Assembly: GCF_000372725.1 (NCBI RefSeq)
Contig: NW_005199274.1
Location: forward strand, 110,169 to 174,168
From: Emiliania huxleyi CCMP1516
Taxonomy: Eukaryota; Haptophyta; Isochrysidales; Noelaerhabdaceae
Direction of reading: 5' to 3'
DNA length: 64,000 bases
Position 1 is the stretch's first letter; each line of letters begins with the position of its first letter. Positions 54,528 to 64,000 of this stretch are shown here, piece by piece. The notes under the pieces are model-generated. The model worked only from the letters and a program-made list of their open reading frames with translations, did no database searches and was not told where the DNA came from. The translations under genes and the position numbers were made by a program.

Positions 54528-57500
54528 ATGGTCGACGGTGGTGGATTGCCCTTCGCCCTCGGTGGTCTCCTCATCACATCGTCGGAAGACGGCGGCGTCC
54601 ACATTCGTGTCGCGCAGCACGCCGTCGCCTCCGACAGCCTCTCCCACTCCGAGTTCACGCTGCCGCCTCCGGCAGCTGGCTGGCGCTTTGAGGCGGCGGC
54701 GACGGTGCTGCACCACGGTACTCGCGCCCACTCGCATGCGGCACAGCTTCCACGCTCACAAATTGACGGATGCGCCTGCTCACCGCGTGTCTAGGCTTCG
54801 GGCTCAGGCTTCCCACGCTGTGCTTTCGGGCCGAGGGTCCCTGCCGCCGGTACGGCGTCGCGATCCTCGACGTACGGGCGCGCCGGCTCGTCAACTTTCG
54901 AGAGACTGCGCCGTGGGCGGAGGCGGCGGCGTCTCCGAGCGTCGTCGGGCGTGGAGCCGCCGCCGCCGCGAGCGGCCCTCCGTCGCCAGAGCGAGAGGAG
55001 AGCCTCCTCCTCCTCGATGGACCCATCCTCTGTGTCGCGGTCTGCGGCGGCGGCGGCGGCGGCGGCGGCGGTCCTGGCGGCGGCGATGGCGGTCCTGTCG
55101 GTGGCGATGGCGGCGGAGGCGGCGACGCAACAGGAGACTGCAACGGCCACGGCCACGGCCACGGCGATGGCCCCTCTCCCCCCTCCTCCTTCGGCCATCT
55201 CTGTCGTCGCTCGCGGCCTCTGCCTACCGAGACGCGTCCGCGACGTGTCCGGGACATGTCCCGTAGGCTCTCTGTCGTGGCTGCCGGCCTGCGGCGTCGT
55301 CGCGCCCGGGTCGGGGAGCGGAGGGGCGGCGGCTGGGTATGCCCCCGAGCTCCTCTCGTGGGGAGAGCATGACGCCCTCCTCTGCAGCCTGCCGCTCGCC
55401 CCGTCCTTGCCTCCTGCTGGAGCCCTCCACGAACCTTCCTCGGAACCTGGTCCTAGGCAGCCTACCGCTCGAAGCGCCCTCTCTCCTCTGCCTGCGCCGC
55501 GGCCCCGCCGCCGCGCCGCCCCGGCTGCAGCTGCTGCAGCTCCGCGCCAACCCTCCGGGCAGCGCCGGCAGGGAGGGAGGGAGGGAGGTCGGGCGGGAGG
55601 GAGGCAGGGAGGGCGGCGTGTGCGTGCGCGTGCTGACCCTCCTCGCGGGCGGCGCTGCCGAGGGGTGGCCCGCCGCGGCTGTGAGCGGCGTCTCTTCACG
55701 GCTCGAGGTGTGAACAGGCGCCGCCGCCGAGGCGGTCACTTGCGCCACGGCGCGCCGCCTGCTTTCGAGCAGTCGCTCACGCTCATGCTCGCGTGCCAGC
55801 TTGATTTCTTTTCTAGGCGCGCCGCGTGCTGTCGGAGCGGTCATGCACAGCCTTGCTTCTACCGGCGGATACTTCTTTGTCAGGCGCGTCGCGTGTCGTG
55901 GAGCGGCGGCGGAGGCGACGCAGACTCTGCCGTCTGCGGCGGTGGAGGCGGTGCCGGGCGGCAGCATGGACGGCAGCATGGGCGACTCTTAGGCGGTGGC
56001 GGGCAGCAGCGCGTTGTCGGACTGAGGCTGCTCCTCCTAGACGCGAGTCGTTAGTTGTTGGATGCGAGTCGTCTCCCGCTCCAGCAGCCACAGCGTCCCC
56101 GGCTCACTCTCGAGAAGATGTCCCTCGTCCAGCGACGCTCTGCTCCGTGTGGCGCTTAAGGCTGTGGCTCGGCACGGCCAGCGGGGTGGTGCTTCGCTTC
56201 TCGGTGGCGGCGGCGGCGATCGAGCAAGCGCTGGACGCTCCGGACGCGGGCGCGGGCGCGGCGGGCGCGGCGGCGGCGGTGTTCGACCTCGGCAAGGGCG
56301 CGGACGGGAGCACCTCGCTGCCGGCGGACGAGGGGTTGGTGGCTGGCTTCCTCTGCCGCGAGCCCGTCTTGCTTGAGTCCTTCTCTGACTCTGCACTTTA
56401 GGCTGACGCGGGAGAGCCGCGCCGGCTCGAGCCCGCCTCGCTCACGCGCAATCACTGATGCTGACCCGACGTGCAACCATCCACGCGTCCGGTAGGCTCG
56501 AGCCACTCTCGCTCACGTGCGCCGCCGACGAGTCTCTCGCCGTGCGGTGCGCCACTCCAGGACAAGTCCAGGACAAGTCCAGGGCGCGTCCCCTGACTTG
56601 TCCGAGACATGTCCCGCAGGTGCGCGGGTGTTGCCGCGGGAGGAGAGCCGGGCGCGATCGTCCTCGGCGCATCGGGCGGCCTGGTGTGCCGTCTTGCAGG
56701 CGCCGAGGGGAGAGTCATTGTCAGACCGAGTAGCCGGAACCCTGACTGTGATTAGGTGTGCCGTCTTGCCGGCGCCGACGCGTTCGCTGCCGACGATGTG
56801 CTTCGGTGCGGACATGCGCAGCTGGTGGCGTGGGGGCTGGCCGGTGGCGGCTGCGGCTGCGTGCTCGTGAGCGCGGCGCGCTGCTTGGGCCGAGGTCCGT
56901 GACTGCGGAGCGATTCACCGTCATGGATGCTCGGCTCTGGCTGGACAGGCGCGCTGCTGGGTCGAGGCGTCGGGCCACGCGCCCCGGGTGGAGGCCGACT
57001 CGCACGGGGCGGGCGGGTGGCACTGTGAACGGCGTCTCTTCACGGCACCCCGCTGTGAACAGGCCGATCCGTCGGCGGCGGGCCGTTGGCAGCACACCGA
57101 CGCCATCGCCGCGGCTCTCGCCGGGCGCGCGGACGCGGGTCGCGGCGGCGGTGGAGGCGGCCGCCACCCCGGCATTCAGTGTGCCTATCGCCAGCTTTCC
57201 TTTCTCAGGTCGGCGGAGAAGGGTGGCGGCGCGCCAGTTTTCCTGCCCTCCACCCGGACCGTCTCTGTCTCTTAGGCCGAGCGGCGGTGGAGGCTGCCCT
57301 GGCGACGCAGCGGGCGCACGGGCTGCTGTACGCGCACGCGCTGCGCCGGATCGCCTCCGCCACAGATCGGCGAAGCGGCGAGGCGAGGGGAGGGAGGGGG
57401 GGAGGGGGCGCCGCGGCGGCGGAGGAGGAGGAGGAGCACGCCGACATTGCCGCCGCTATCGACACCGCTGACGCCTCCCCCTCCCCTCTCCTCTCGGAGT

Positions 57501-59758
57501 GGGCGGCGGCGGAGAGGCTGTCAGCCGTGGGCGAGGCGGAGGCGCCGCCCCCGCCGCCCCGTGCCACCGCCGCCGCGGCCGCCGCGGCCGCGGACGAGGA
57601 GGACATGTCGAGGACGCTCATGACATGTCCGAGACACGTCCATAGGCCGCCGCCGCCGCCGCGGAGGCGGAGGAGGGCGGGCAGGAGACGGGCGCGGCTG
57701 CGGCGCCTCTCGTGCTTACAGGCCTGCAGCACCGCTTCAGCGCGGGCGCGCGGCCGCGTCTCTCCCTGAGGATGCATGTCCACGACACGGCCAGCACACG
57801 TCCAGCACACGTCCACGACACGCGTCCCCCTAGGCGCGTGGCAGCTGCAGCTGACGGCGCGCAGCCCGCTAGCGAGCCTTCCAGAGCGCACGCATGGCTG
57901 GCTTCGGCGGTCTCTGCAGCCGTGCCCCCCCCCTGTGCTCTCCACTGCACTCTTGGCCTCGGCACACTGGGGCAGTGCGTGCCGCACAGGGTGCGCCATC
58001 TCTCGCCTCTGGTGGCGGCGGCGTGTGTACCAAGCTGGTGTGCACTACACCACGCAGTACTGCGGCTCACCGGCACCCGGTGCACCAACCCGACGCAGGT
58101 GCGCAACAGAGGCACGGAGGCGGCCGCGCTGGTCACCGCCGCCCTCGCGCACGCCGCAGCGGACCTTGGCGTGTCGCAGTGCGGCGTGATCGAGGAGCTG
58201 CTGCCCGACGGCGGAGCGCCCCCGAGATCGCGCGAGATTGACCCGAGATTGTCTCGAGATTAGGAGCTGCTGCCCGACGAGACGGCGGAGCTGCTGCTGG
58301 CGGTGCCGCACCCGCCGCCCCTCCTCCTGGTCCGCACACCTCTTCTCTTCTCGCGTCACCGCTCTCTTGCGCGCAGGTGCCGCTGCCGCCCCTCCTCTCG
58401 CTGCTCGCCTCCTCGCACGCCGGCCTCCTCCTCTGCTGGACGAGCCGGGGGCCTCACGCCGACATTTCGCGCGCCGCCGCTCCCGCGGGCGCCGGTGGGT
58501 GGGTGTGGCGGCGCCGGCTGCTCACCCGCCCAGCAAGCGAAGGGCTCTCGGGCCGCGTCTCTTCACAGGCCGACTGCTGTGAACAGGCGCCGGCTGCTCA
58601 CTCGGCTGCAGATCGACCCGGCGGCGCTGGCGCGGGGCACTCTCGCCGCGGCCGGCGGCGGCACATCCACCGCTGCTCCTCGCCTCGGGCCATCTCGGGC
58701 CATCTCGGGCCATCTCGGGTCGTCTCGGAGGGGTAGGCGCCGCCGAACCAGCTGTGAGTGCCGCGTGGCCGGCTGCGAGGGAGACGGCGCTGACGGCCCG
58801 ACTGCAGCCCGACTCGGCCCCTTCGCTCGAGGCGCCGAGATGAGCCGAGATGAGCCGAGATCTCCCGAGATTGCTGCAGCCCGCCTCGGCCCCTTCGCTC
58901 GAGGCGCCCTATGCCGCCATCGGGCTGCCTAGTGACGGCTGGGAATGAGTGAGTGCTGAGGAATCGCAGGCGCTCTGTGCTGCCATCGGGCTGCCTCGCT
59001 CCGCACTGCGCGTCGAGGGCGGTGAGCGGGTCTTGGCATGGGCGTAGTAGTACTCACGGTCATTACGAGTCACGCACCGCAGCAGGTGGAGAGCGGGGCT
59101 GGGCCGGCGGCAGTGCCGCCGCGGTACCGGCGCTTCCGCTGCGCGCGTCGGTCTTTGGCGGCGGCGGCGGCTGCGCAGGCCAATCACGGGAGGTGGAGCT
59201 GCTTCTTGGCGCGCCGGACAGCGACGAGACTGATGCGGAGGGCCCGAGATGGAGCGAGATGGCCCGAGATGAGCCGAGATGGCGCAAGAGTAGGCGCGCC
59301 AGACAGCGACGACGCAAAGTCGCTCCTCCTCTGCGCCGTGGCGGCGGCGGCGGCCGAGCTGCCGGACGCCGCACTAAGCGGCTGCTCGCACGCGCGGTTG
59401 CGTTGCCTGCAGCGACTCCTCAACTGCCTCGCCTCCGAGATTGGGCACGAGATTGCCCGAGATCGCCCGAGATCGCCCGAGATCGCCCGATACTGCCTGA
59501 GATTGCCCGAGATTGCCCGAGATTGCCCGAGACGCCCGAGATCACTCCACTTGCCTCGCGACCGAGATCGAGCGAGCGCTGCGCCGAGTGGGGGGAGTGC
59601 AAGAGGCTCGGCTCATCTCGGGCGATCTCCGCAGGCGCACGCTCGCCGCGTGCGAGAGGCCGCCGGCGCCCGAGGAGCTCGCGCGCTCCGTCGCGCGCTG
59701 GCAGGCCGCCACCGACGAGGAGGCGGCGCAGCTGGCCGGCGTGCTGGCCGCCAGCTGA
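54528..59758 (+). CDS. Large many-exon gene, unrecognised (propeller-like start)
   Basis: The first exon, 54528-54717 (GGLLITSSEDGGVHIRVAQH), joins in frame to 54795 onward (FGLRLPTLCFRAEGPCRRYG, LLLLDGPILCVAVC). Further coding pieces are WLPACGVVAPG (about 55273), WLGTASGVVLRFSVAAAA (56165), GRAAVEAALATQRAHGLLYA (57276), AWQLQLTARSPLASLPERTH (57840), LTGTRCTNPTQVRNRGTEAA (58060), ELLPDETAELLLA (58264-58302), VPLPPLLSLLASSHAGLLLC (58377-58510), RRLLTRLQIDPAALA (from 58587), ALCAAIGLPRSALRVEG (58970), APDSDDAKSLLLCAVAAAAA (59294) and a last exon ending QAATDEEAAQLAGVLAAS at 59758. The strands of the first half suggest a beta-propeller. FAAP100-like is a weak thought only. Exon borders not listed are uncertain. 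At least six introns show exon-start duplication, and three end in the GTGAACAG motif. Confidence 0.55.
58684..58733 (+). repeat. Intronic (CATCTCGGGC)n
   Basis: Four to five 10-bp units, the same unit as in the DNA polymerase intron at 41844. Confidence 0.9.
59432..59535 (+). repeat. Intronic 10-bp minisatellite (GAGATTGCCC)n
   Basis: About ten units of GAGAT(T/C)GCCC in the last intron of the large gene. Confidence 0.95.
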
Positions 59759-60083
59759 GCGCGCGAGCAAGTTCCGGACTTCGAACACACGCACGGGACG
59801 GCGGGGAGGGCGGTGGCTGCGGATGTAGCTGCGCTCTTCTGGTCGCCGCGCAAGCATCCCGTCCGTGCACACCCCTACTACCTACATCCTGCGCGACTCT
59901 GTCTTTGCTGTCTCGTGTCTGTACCGTGTTGCGAGTGCACCTCACACAGCACAGTACCTTACGTATAGCGGTTGACTAACCGCCCCTGCGCAAGAGCGCG
60001 CTACAACTGCAGTCGGACTCATACTAGCACCCATATTGGTGCGTCACTAGGCAATCCCCGGCGCAGTCCACGTCGCACGCGCC
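59759..60083. other. Space between convergent genes
   Basis: No gene is seen. A short word of the ~120-bp dispersed repeat (CTCATACTAGCACCC) lies at 60019. Confidence 0.5.
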
Positions 60084-60650
60084 TCACGCAATCACGCATC
60101 CCCCGCCCCCCTCGCCTGGGGGCTGAGCGTGCAAGTCCTCATTGCCGTTTGTGCCGGGGCCGGGGCCGAGGGTCAGAATGGCGAGGCCGTGGACCATGTC
60201 CGTGTGGATCTCGCGCTCCACCGCAATCGCCTCCGCCTGCAGGCGCTCAAACTCCTCCCGCGTCGTTGTCGGCTCAAACTGACCTTCGATAGCATCGCAG
60301 CGAGGCTGGTACTCGTCGAGCTTGCCCCGCATCGCTGCCTCAACGCGAATGTGGTCGAGGTACATGGAGATGGCGTTGCGGAGTTCGCTCCCCCTCGCGT
60401 ACTCCTCGGCCAGATGTAGCGCGTGTAGCGCCATGCTCGCCTCAGGCAACGTCTTCACGGACAGTTTGGCCCGTATCTGCGCCAGCCGATGCGGCACCTG
60501 ACTGTCGGCCACCTGCAGCATGGCGCAGCAGACACGGCGCGTGGGCGCGAGCTCCTTCGCGGTCAGGAAGTTGAGCACGTCGGAAAGGGTGTCCTGGTTA
60601 TTCAGCACGCGTTGGAAAGCCACAGCAGCGTCGGACGGGGATGACTCCAT
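60084..60650 (-). CDS. F-box-like helical protein
   Basis: A single exon encodes 188 aa from ATG 60650 (MESSPSDAAVAFQRVLNNQD). TLSDVLNFLTAKELAPTRRV followed by CCAMLQVADSQVPHRLAQIR resembles an F-box (two or three helices with a conserved Leu/Pro/Arg pattern). The middle is helical and charged (EEFERLQAEAIAVEREIHTD). The end is Gly-rich. F-box proteins recruit substrates to SCF ubiquitin ligases; no substrate domain is visible. Confidence 0.6.
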   Translation of the reverse strand: MESSPSDAAVAFQRVLNNQDTLSDVLNFLTAKELAPTRRVCCAMLQVADSQVPHRLAQIRAKLSVKTLPEASMALHALHLAEEYARGSELRNAISMYLDHIRVEAAMRGKLDEYQPRCDAIEGQFEPTTTREEFERLQAEAIAVEREIHTDMVHGLAILTLGPGPGTNGNEDLHAQPPGEGGGGCVIA

Positions 60651-60759
60651 TATGCTTGGACAAACCTTGAACACCGGAGGCGTCCTGCCTCAATCAACCC
60701 ATGCTTGGGTGTGTGGGTCGTGAAAACTCACAAAAATATTATAGCCTGTGGGCGCTTAA

Positions 60760-60926
60760 CCCTGGTAGGTGGACAAAAGTATGCGTTTTTCGGCCTCCCC
60801 TCCCTAACATTAGCCGGCCAAAATGTGCTCCTACCGGCTAATATTAGGGAGGGGGGGGCGGTCGGGTGTCAGACCTAGCGCTAGGCGTGCGAGGCTGACG
60901 TATTTTGGACAATCCACCTACCAGGG
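60760..60926. mobile_element. piggyBac-type MITE, 167 bp
   Basis: TTAA target sites lie on both sides (60756-60759 and 60927-60930), with terminal inverted repeats CCCTGGTAGGTGGA at the ends. A second inner inverted repeat (CCTCCCTAA..ATTAGCCGG) folds the middle. Length and lack of coding sequence indicate a non-autonomous copy. Confidence 0.8.
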
Positions 60927-60930
60927 TTAA

Positions 60931-62154
60931 GGGGCAAAGTCGGCTTTCCCAAAAAGGCCTGTTTTCTCGTTTTTCATGCACACCTGGACACAGCCGAGCC
61001 TCGGGCGTCCAAATTGGGGGCTGTGGGATAGATACGGCACCGGAGGCTTGGCCCGGGGGCGAGATGAGGGGCGGCGAGGGCGATCGCGAGCACCAAGGCG
61101 ACTTGCGGGAATCACTGCTGCACACCCGTGGCGCCCAGTCCGACGGCCTGACGGCGACTCATGGACTTTTCACGGGGGGGGGAGGCTGCCCACGTGTTGC
61201 GTATGACCTATGCACGTGTAGCGGCTGCCGTATCGCCATTGTTGAAGTGAATAATGAAGTCATCTTCCGCTGGGGGCAGCCCGGCAAGGCTACTGCGAGG
61301 CCGCAGCAGCAACACACAAACACGGCCGCCGGGGACCGATCGGCCGAGACGGCGAGCGCATGACCAGGGGAGCTGGCAGACTGTCCTCACGGACCAAGAC
61401 ACATAGCTGAGAGGGCACCCCCGACGCTCAGCCACCAGTAGCAGTGTATCTCTCAGCTGAGCCTGGAGTTGAGGCTCGGGCCGTCACGGGAGGGGAGCAC
61501 GGTTTCATCGGAACTGTCGCGCAGACACGAGCGGCAGCACGCGCCAGCGCGGTGGCAGGGGTCGAGTTGCGATCGCCTATGCGTTGAACAGAGGAGTACT
61601 GGCTCCTCTCTGCCTAGAGTTTGCAGTGGCAGTGTGTGGAGCCGCGCGTGCCGCCCGCTCTCGGACCAGCCGCAGTGACTGCGCCGCGAGCGCCGCGAGC
61701 GTGTCCAGGCTGACAGACAGGCGCAGGGAGCGAGGGCCGAGCGCAGGCGCAGCGTCGCACGCAGCGCCTCTCAAGCAAGATCCGTGCTATTCAATCGGCG
61801 CGTCCGTGCTATTCACGAAGGATAGAACTGTGACGAGCGACGAAGATGCGGTGTGGATTCCCCAGGCTTTCCTACATATCTATTTTTGTACTCTCTGCTG
61901 TACTTTGGCCGGCGGGCTACTTTATATATTGTAAGTACCCGTCCTCAAAGTACAGAAGAGAGTACAGATTTCCCCTCTGCGAAGCCTGCCTTTACATAGT
62001 AAAAAAGAAAACCAGGGCTTTTCCCCTGTTCACGCCCTCACACAGGCCAAAGTTGGACCCGCGCGAGATCGCCCCCTCGCGCCGTCTGTCGGGCCCGAGC
62101 TGTATGTCTGTGCCAGAGGCCTCTCCCGCCCATCGGTCGCCTCTGGGCTGACTC
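60931..62154. other. Intergenic stretch with a hairpin
   Basis: No recognised gene. An inverted repeat of 20 bp with one mismatch lies at 61887-61906 and 61947-61966 (loop 40), containing GTACTCTCTGCTGTAC. The segment 61790-62010 is AT-richer than the rest. Confidence 0.5.
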
Positions 62155-63117
62155 GTGCGAGCGGTTCTCCGCGCGGCGGCGCTGGGGAACCTCGCTGGCA
62201 ACGCCGACAACCAGGTGGCGATTGCGGAGGCGGGCGGCATCGCGCCGCTGGTGGCGCTGGCTCGCGGCGGCACGGGCGGGCAGAAGGAGTATGCCGCGGC
62301 GGCGCTGCGGATCCTTGCTCACAACAACGACGACAACCAGGTGGCGATCGCGAGGGCGGGCGGCATCGCTCCGCTGGTGGCGCTGGCTCGCGGCGGCACC
62401 GACGGACAGAAGGAGGTGGCCGCGGCGGCGCTGTGGAACCTCGCTGCCAACGGCGGCAACAAGGTGGCGATCGCGGGGGCGGGCGGCATCGCGCCGCTGG
62501 TGGCGTTGGCTCGCGGCGGCACGGACGGGCAGAAGGAGAAGGCCGCGGGGGCGCTGGCGAACCTCGCTGCCAACGACGACAACCAGGTGGCGATTGCGGA
62601 GGCGGGCGGCATCGCGCCGCTGGTGGCGCTGGCTCGCGGCGGCACGGGCGGGCAGAAGGAGTATGCCGCGGCGGCGCTGGGGAACCTCGCTCACAACAAC
62701 GCCGACAACGAGGTGGCGATCGCGAGGGCGGGCGGCATCGCTCCGCTGGTGGCGCTGGCTCGCGGCGGCACCGACGGACAGAAGGAGGTGGCCGCGAGGG
62801 TGCTGTTCATCCTCGCTCACAACAACGCCGACAACCAGGTGGCGATCGCGAATGCGGGCGGCATCGCGCCGCTGGTGGCGCTGGCTCGCGGCGGCACGGA
62901 CGGGCAGAAGTATTGGGCCGCGGCGGCGCTGGGGAACCTCGCTCACAACAACGCCGACAACAAGGTGGCGATCGCGAGGGCGGGCGGCATCGCGCCGCTG
63001 GTGGCGCTGGCTCGCGCTGGCTCGGACAGGCAGAAGGAGCCGGCCGCGTGGGCGCTGGCGAACCTCGCTCGCAACGCCAACAACAAGGTGGCGATCGCGA
63101 AAGCAGGGTGGCGATGA
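62155..63117 (+). pseudogene. ARM/HEAT repeat fragment
   Basis: About eight tandem ~42-aa repeats with the core AGGIAPLVALARGGTDGQKE and LAHNNADNQVAIA, the same family as the repeats at 52990-53569. No ATG start is present (the frame begins GTG), and there is no Pro-rich or membrane part upstream. It ends KAGWR in mid-repeat, about 60 bp before a dispersed repeat. This looks like a detached piece of a larger gene. Confidence 0.6.
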
Positions 63118-63442
63118 CCCTATTTCGCATAGTGGTCGGTGCAGCACATACGCGGTGTGAACCCTGACTTGCACAAGGGGTTGTGCGCCGGGCCCTGCTC
63201 GGCGCCAGCGAGTAGACAAGTCTTGTCATCAAAAGAGTAGAAGGATCTGACCTCGGGGCCGATGACATGTGACCATGCAAGCGCTGGTAGCGTGTGGTTT
63301 TACCTCGCACCCCCATGGGAGAGCGCGGCGGTGAGTCAGGTACCGGGGCGAACGTACTTTGGGAGAGCTCACAGACTAGCCTCAAGAGGCACTGTACGTA
63401 CTCCGAACTACCGAACCGTGCCACGGTGCAGCCACACACATA
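63118..63442. other. Intergenic, with the dispersed 86-bp repeat at 63176-63262
   Basis: Apart from the repeat, which matches 3955-4040 in inverse orientation, nothing is seen. Confidence 0.6.
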
Positions 63443-64000
63443 CTACACCACCTCCTCCCCCACCCGGCATCTCTGCCCGCCCTGCGCGCCCCTCCTCTCA
63501 GTCCGCGGCACCAGCCTCAGCAGCGAGACGACCGACTCGTCGGCGGGCGTCAGCGTGCGTGGCGCGCCGTCCCTCAGCCCGCGGTACAGCATGTGCACCG
63601 TCTGCGTCGCGACCTGCAGCGCGCCCGAGAGCATGGTGCAAAAGACAAAGGCGTGTCCCGAGATGACGAGCAGCTCGTCCGCGGCGTCGATGGCGGCGTG
63701 GTCAAGGGACGAGACGTGCGACCACGGGTACGGGAAGGCCTCTCTCGACTCGGCGAAGGTGAGGCCCTGCCGCAGGCCGGGGGGCGGAGAGGGGGGCGGA
63801 GGGGGTGAGTGGGGGGAGGCGGGGGGCTGGGCATTGGTGAGTGCTTGTGGGGTAGGCGGTGAGCGGGTCTCACCTTGGCCACCAGCCGCGCCGTCTCGAG
63901 CGACCAAACCAGCACCGCGACGCTGGCCTGATGAATGATTACGGACTAATAAGTGGCATGAGGCAAGACTTCGACCAGCGCCGCGACGCTCGCCGCGACG
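63443..64000 (-). CDS. Partial gene at the window edge, unknown
   Basis: Minus exons are about 63928-63874 (ASVAVLVWSLETARLVAK, donor GTGAGACC) and, after a CGGCAG acceptor near 63774, a longer one down to 63443: GLTFAESREAFPYPWSHVSS, LDHAAIDAADELLVISGHAF, VFCTMLSGALQVATQTVHML. The second exon contains a hydrophobic stretch and a likely amphipathic helix. Upstream, the sequence AGCGTCGCGG(C/T)GCTGGT is duplicated across an intron (63,928 and about 63,985), like the other introns here. The gene continues outside the window. Not recognised. Confidence 0.5.
   Translation of the reverse strand, partial: RRGERRGAGRSLASCHLLVRNHSSGQRRGAGLVARDGAAGGQGETRSPPTPQALTNAQPPASPHSPPPPPSPPPGLRQGLTFAESREAFPYPWSHVSSLDHAAIDAADELLVISGHAFVFCTMLSGALQVATQTVHMLYRGLRDGAPRTLTPADESVVSLLRLVPRTERRGAQGGQRCRVGEEVV

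Noticed and set aside
54461-55266. Alternative Arg-rich frames beside the start of the large gene
   Set aside because: They arise from the same DNA in other phases; only the frame from 54528 joins to the following exon with ordinary protein composition.
62038-63219. 393-codon minus frame over the ARM block
   Set aside because: It is the mirror of a perfect-period repeat; only the plus strand gives the family motif.

Overview
This window is nuclear DNA of a GC-rich, intron-rich eukaryotic microalga. A haptophyte (Emiliania/Chrysochromulina/Prymnesium type) is the best fit. The reasons are the high GC, the bipartite plastid-type leader on an organellar DNA polymerase, HEAT/ARM-type tandem repeats with the core AEAGGIAPLVALARDGT, Pro-rich cell-surface proteins, a selenocysteine glutathione peroxidase, and many GC-AG introns. 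A dinoflagellate or pelagophyte is not excluded. There is no operon structure, and no tRNA or rRNA gene was found.

Layout. 1-2.2 kb: a secreted Cys-rich gene lying between two copies of a ~153 bp repeat, probably one unit of a tandem array. 2.2-4 kb: a truncated minus-strand gene carrying a 774 bp element with terminal inverted repeats (TIRs). 4.3-7.3 kb: a 7-exon DxD glycosyltransferase. 7.3-15.6 kb: a ~2 kb inverted duplication whose arms carry two genes for an identical 418-aa protein; between the arms lie a secreted repeat protein and an ankyrin gene. 16-19 kb: a beta-propeller gene and a 4-exon NAD-epimerase. 20-22.7 kb: a DnaJ-domain gene with a 1.4 kb TIR element acting as an intron. 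23.6-31.1 kb: a GT31-like enzyme, a 9-exon cytochrome P450 and an inositol-monophosphatase-like gene. 31.7-38.4 kb: membrane proteins, an unknown two-exon gene and a two-domain cold-shock protein. 39.3-47 kb: an organellar family-A DNA polymerase, a selenoprotein glutathione peroxidase with a candidate SECIS, and a mitochondrial sulfide:quinone oxidoreductase. 47-64 kb: Pro-rich proteins, a SANT-LRR protein, a membrane protein with cytoplasmic ARM repeats, a many-exon unknown gene, an F-box-like gene, a piggyBac-type MITE, an ARM fragment and one partial gene.

The most striking signal concerns introns. Nine genes could be rebuilt exon by exon with an unbroken reading frame, giving 47 introns: 26 GC-AG, 19 GT-AG and 2 apparently GA-AG. 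In more than 20 introns across the window, the first 10-30 bp of the intron is a diverged copy of the first bases of the following exon, or a copy spanning the whole AG|G junction lies at both ends. The introns therefore look like decayed tandem duplications of exon sequence around AG|G sites, later enlarged by 10-bp minisatellites. Two further introns coincide with TIR elements, and a short intron family shares a 3' hairpin. All exon boundaries are my reading of the sequence; no transcript data were available.
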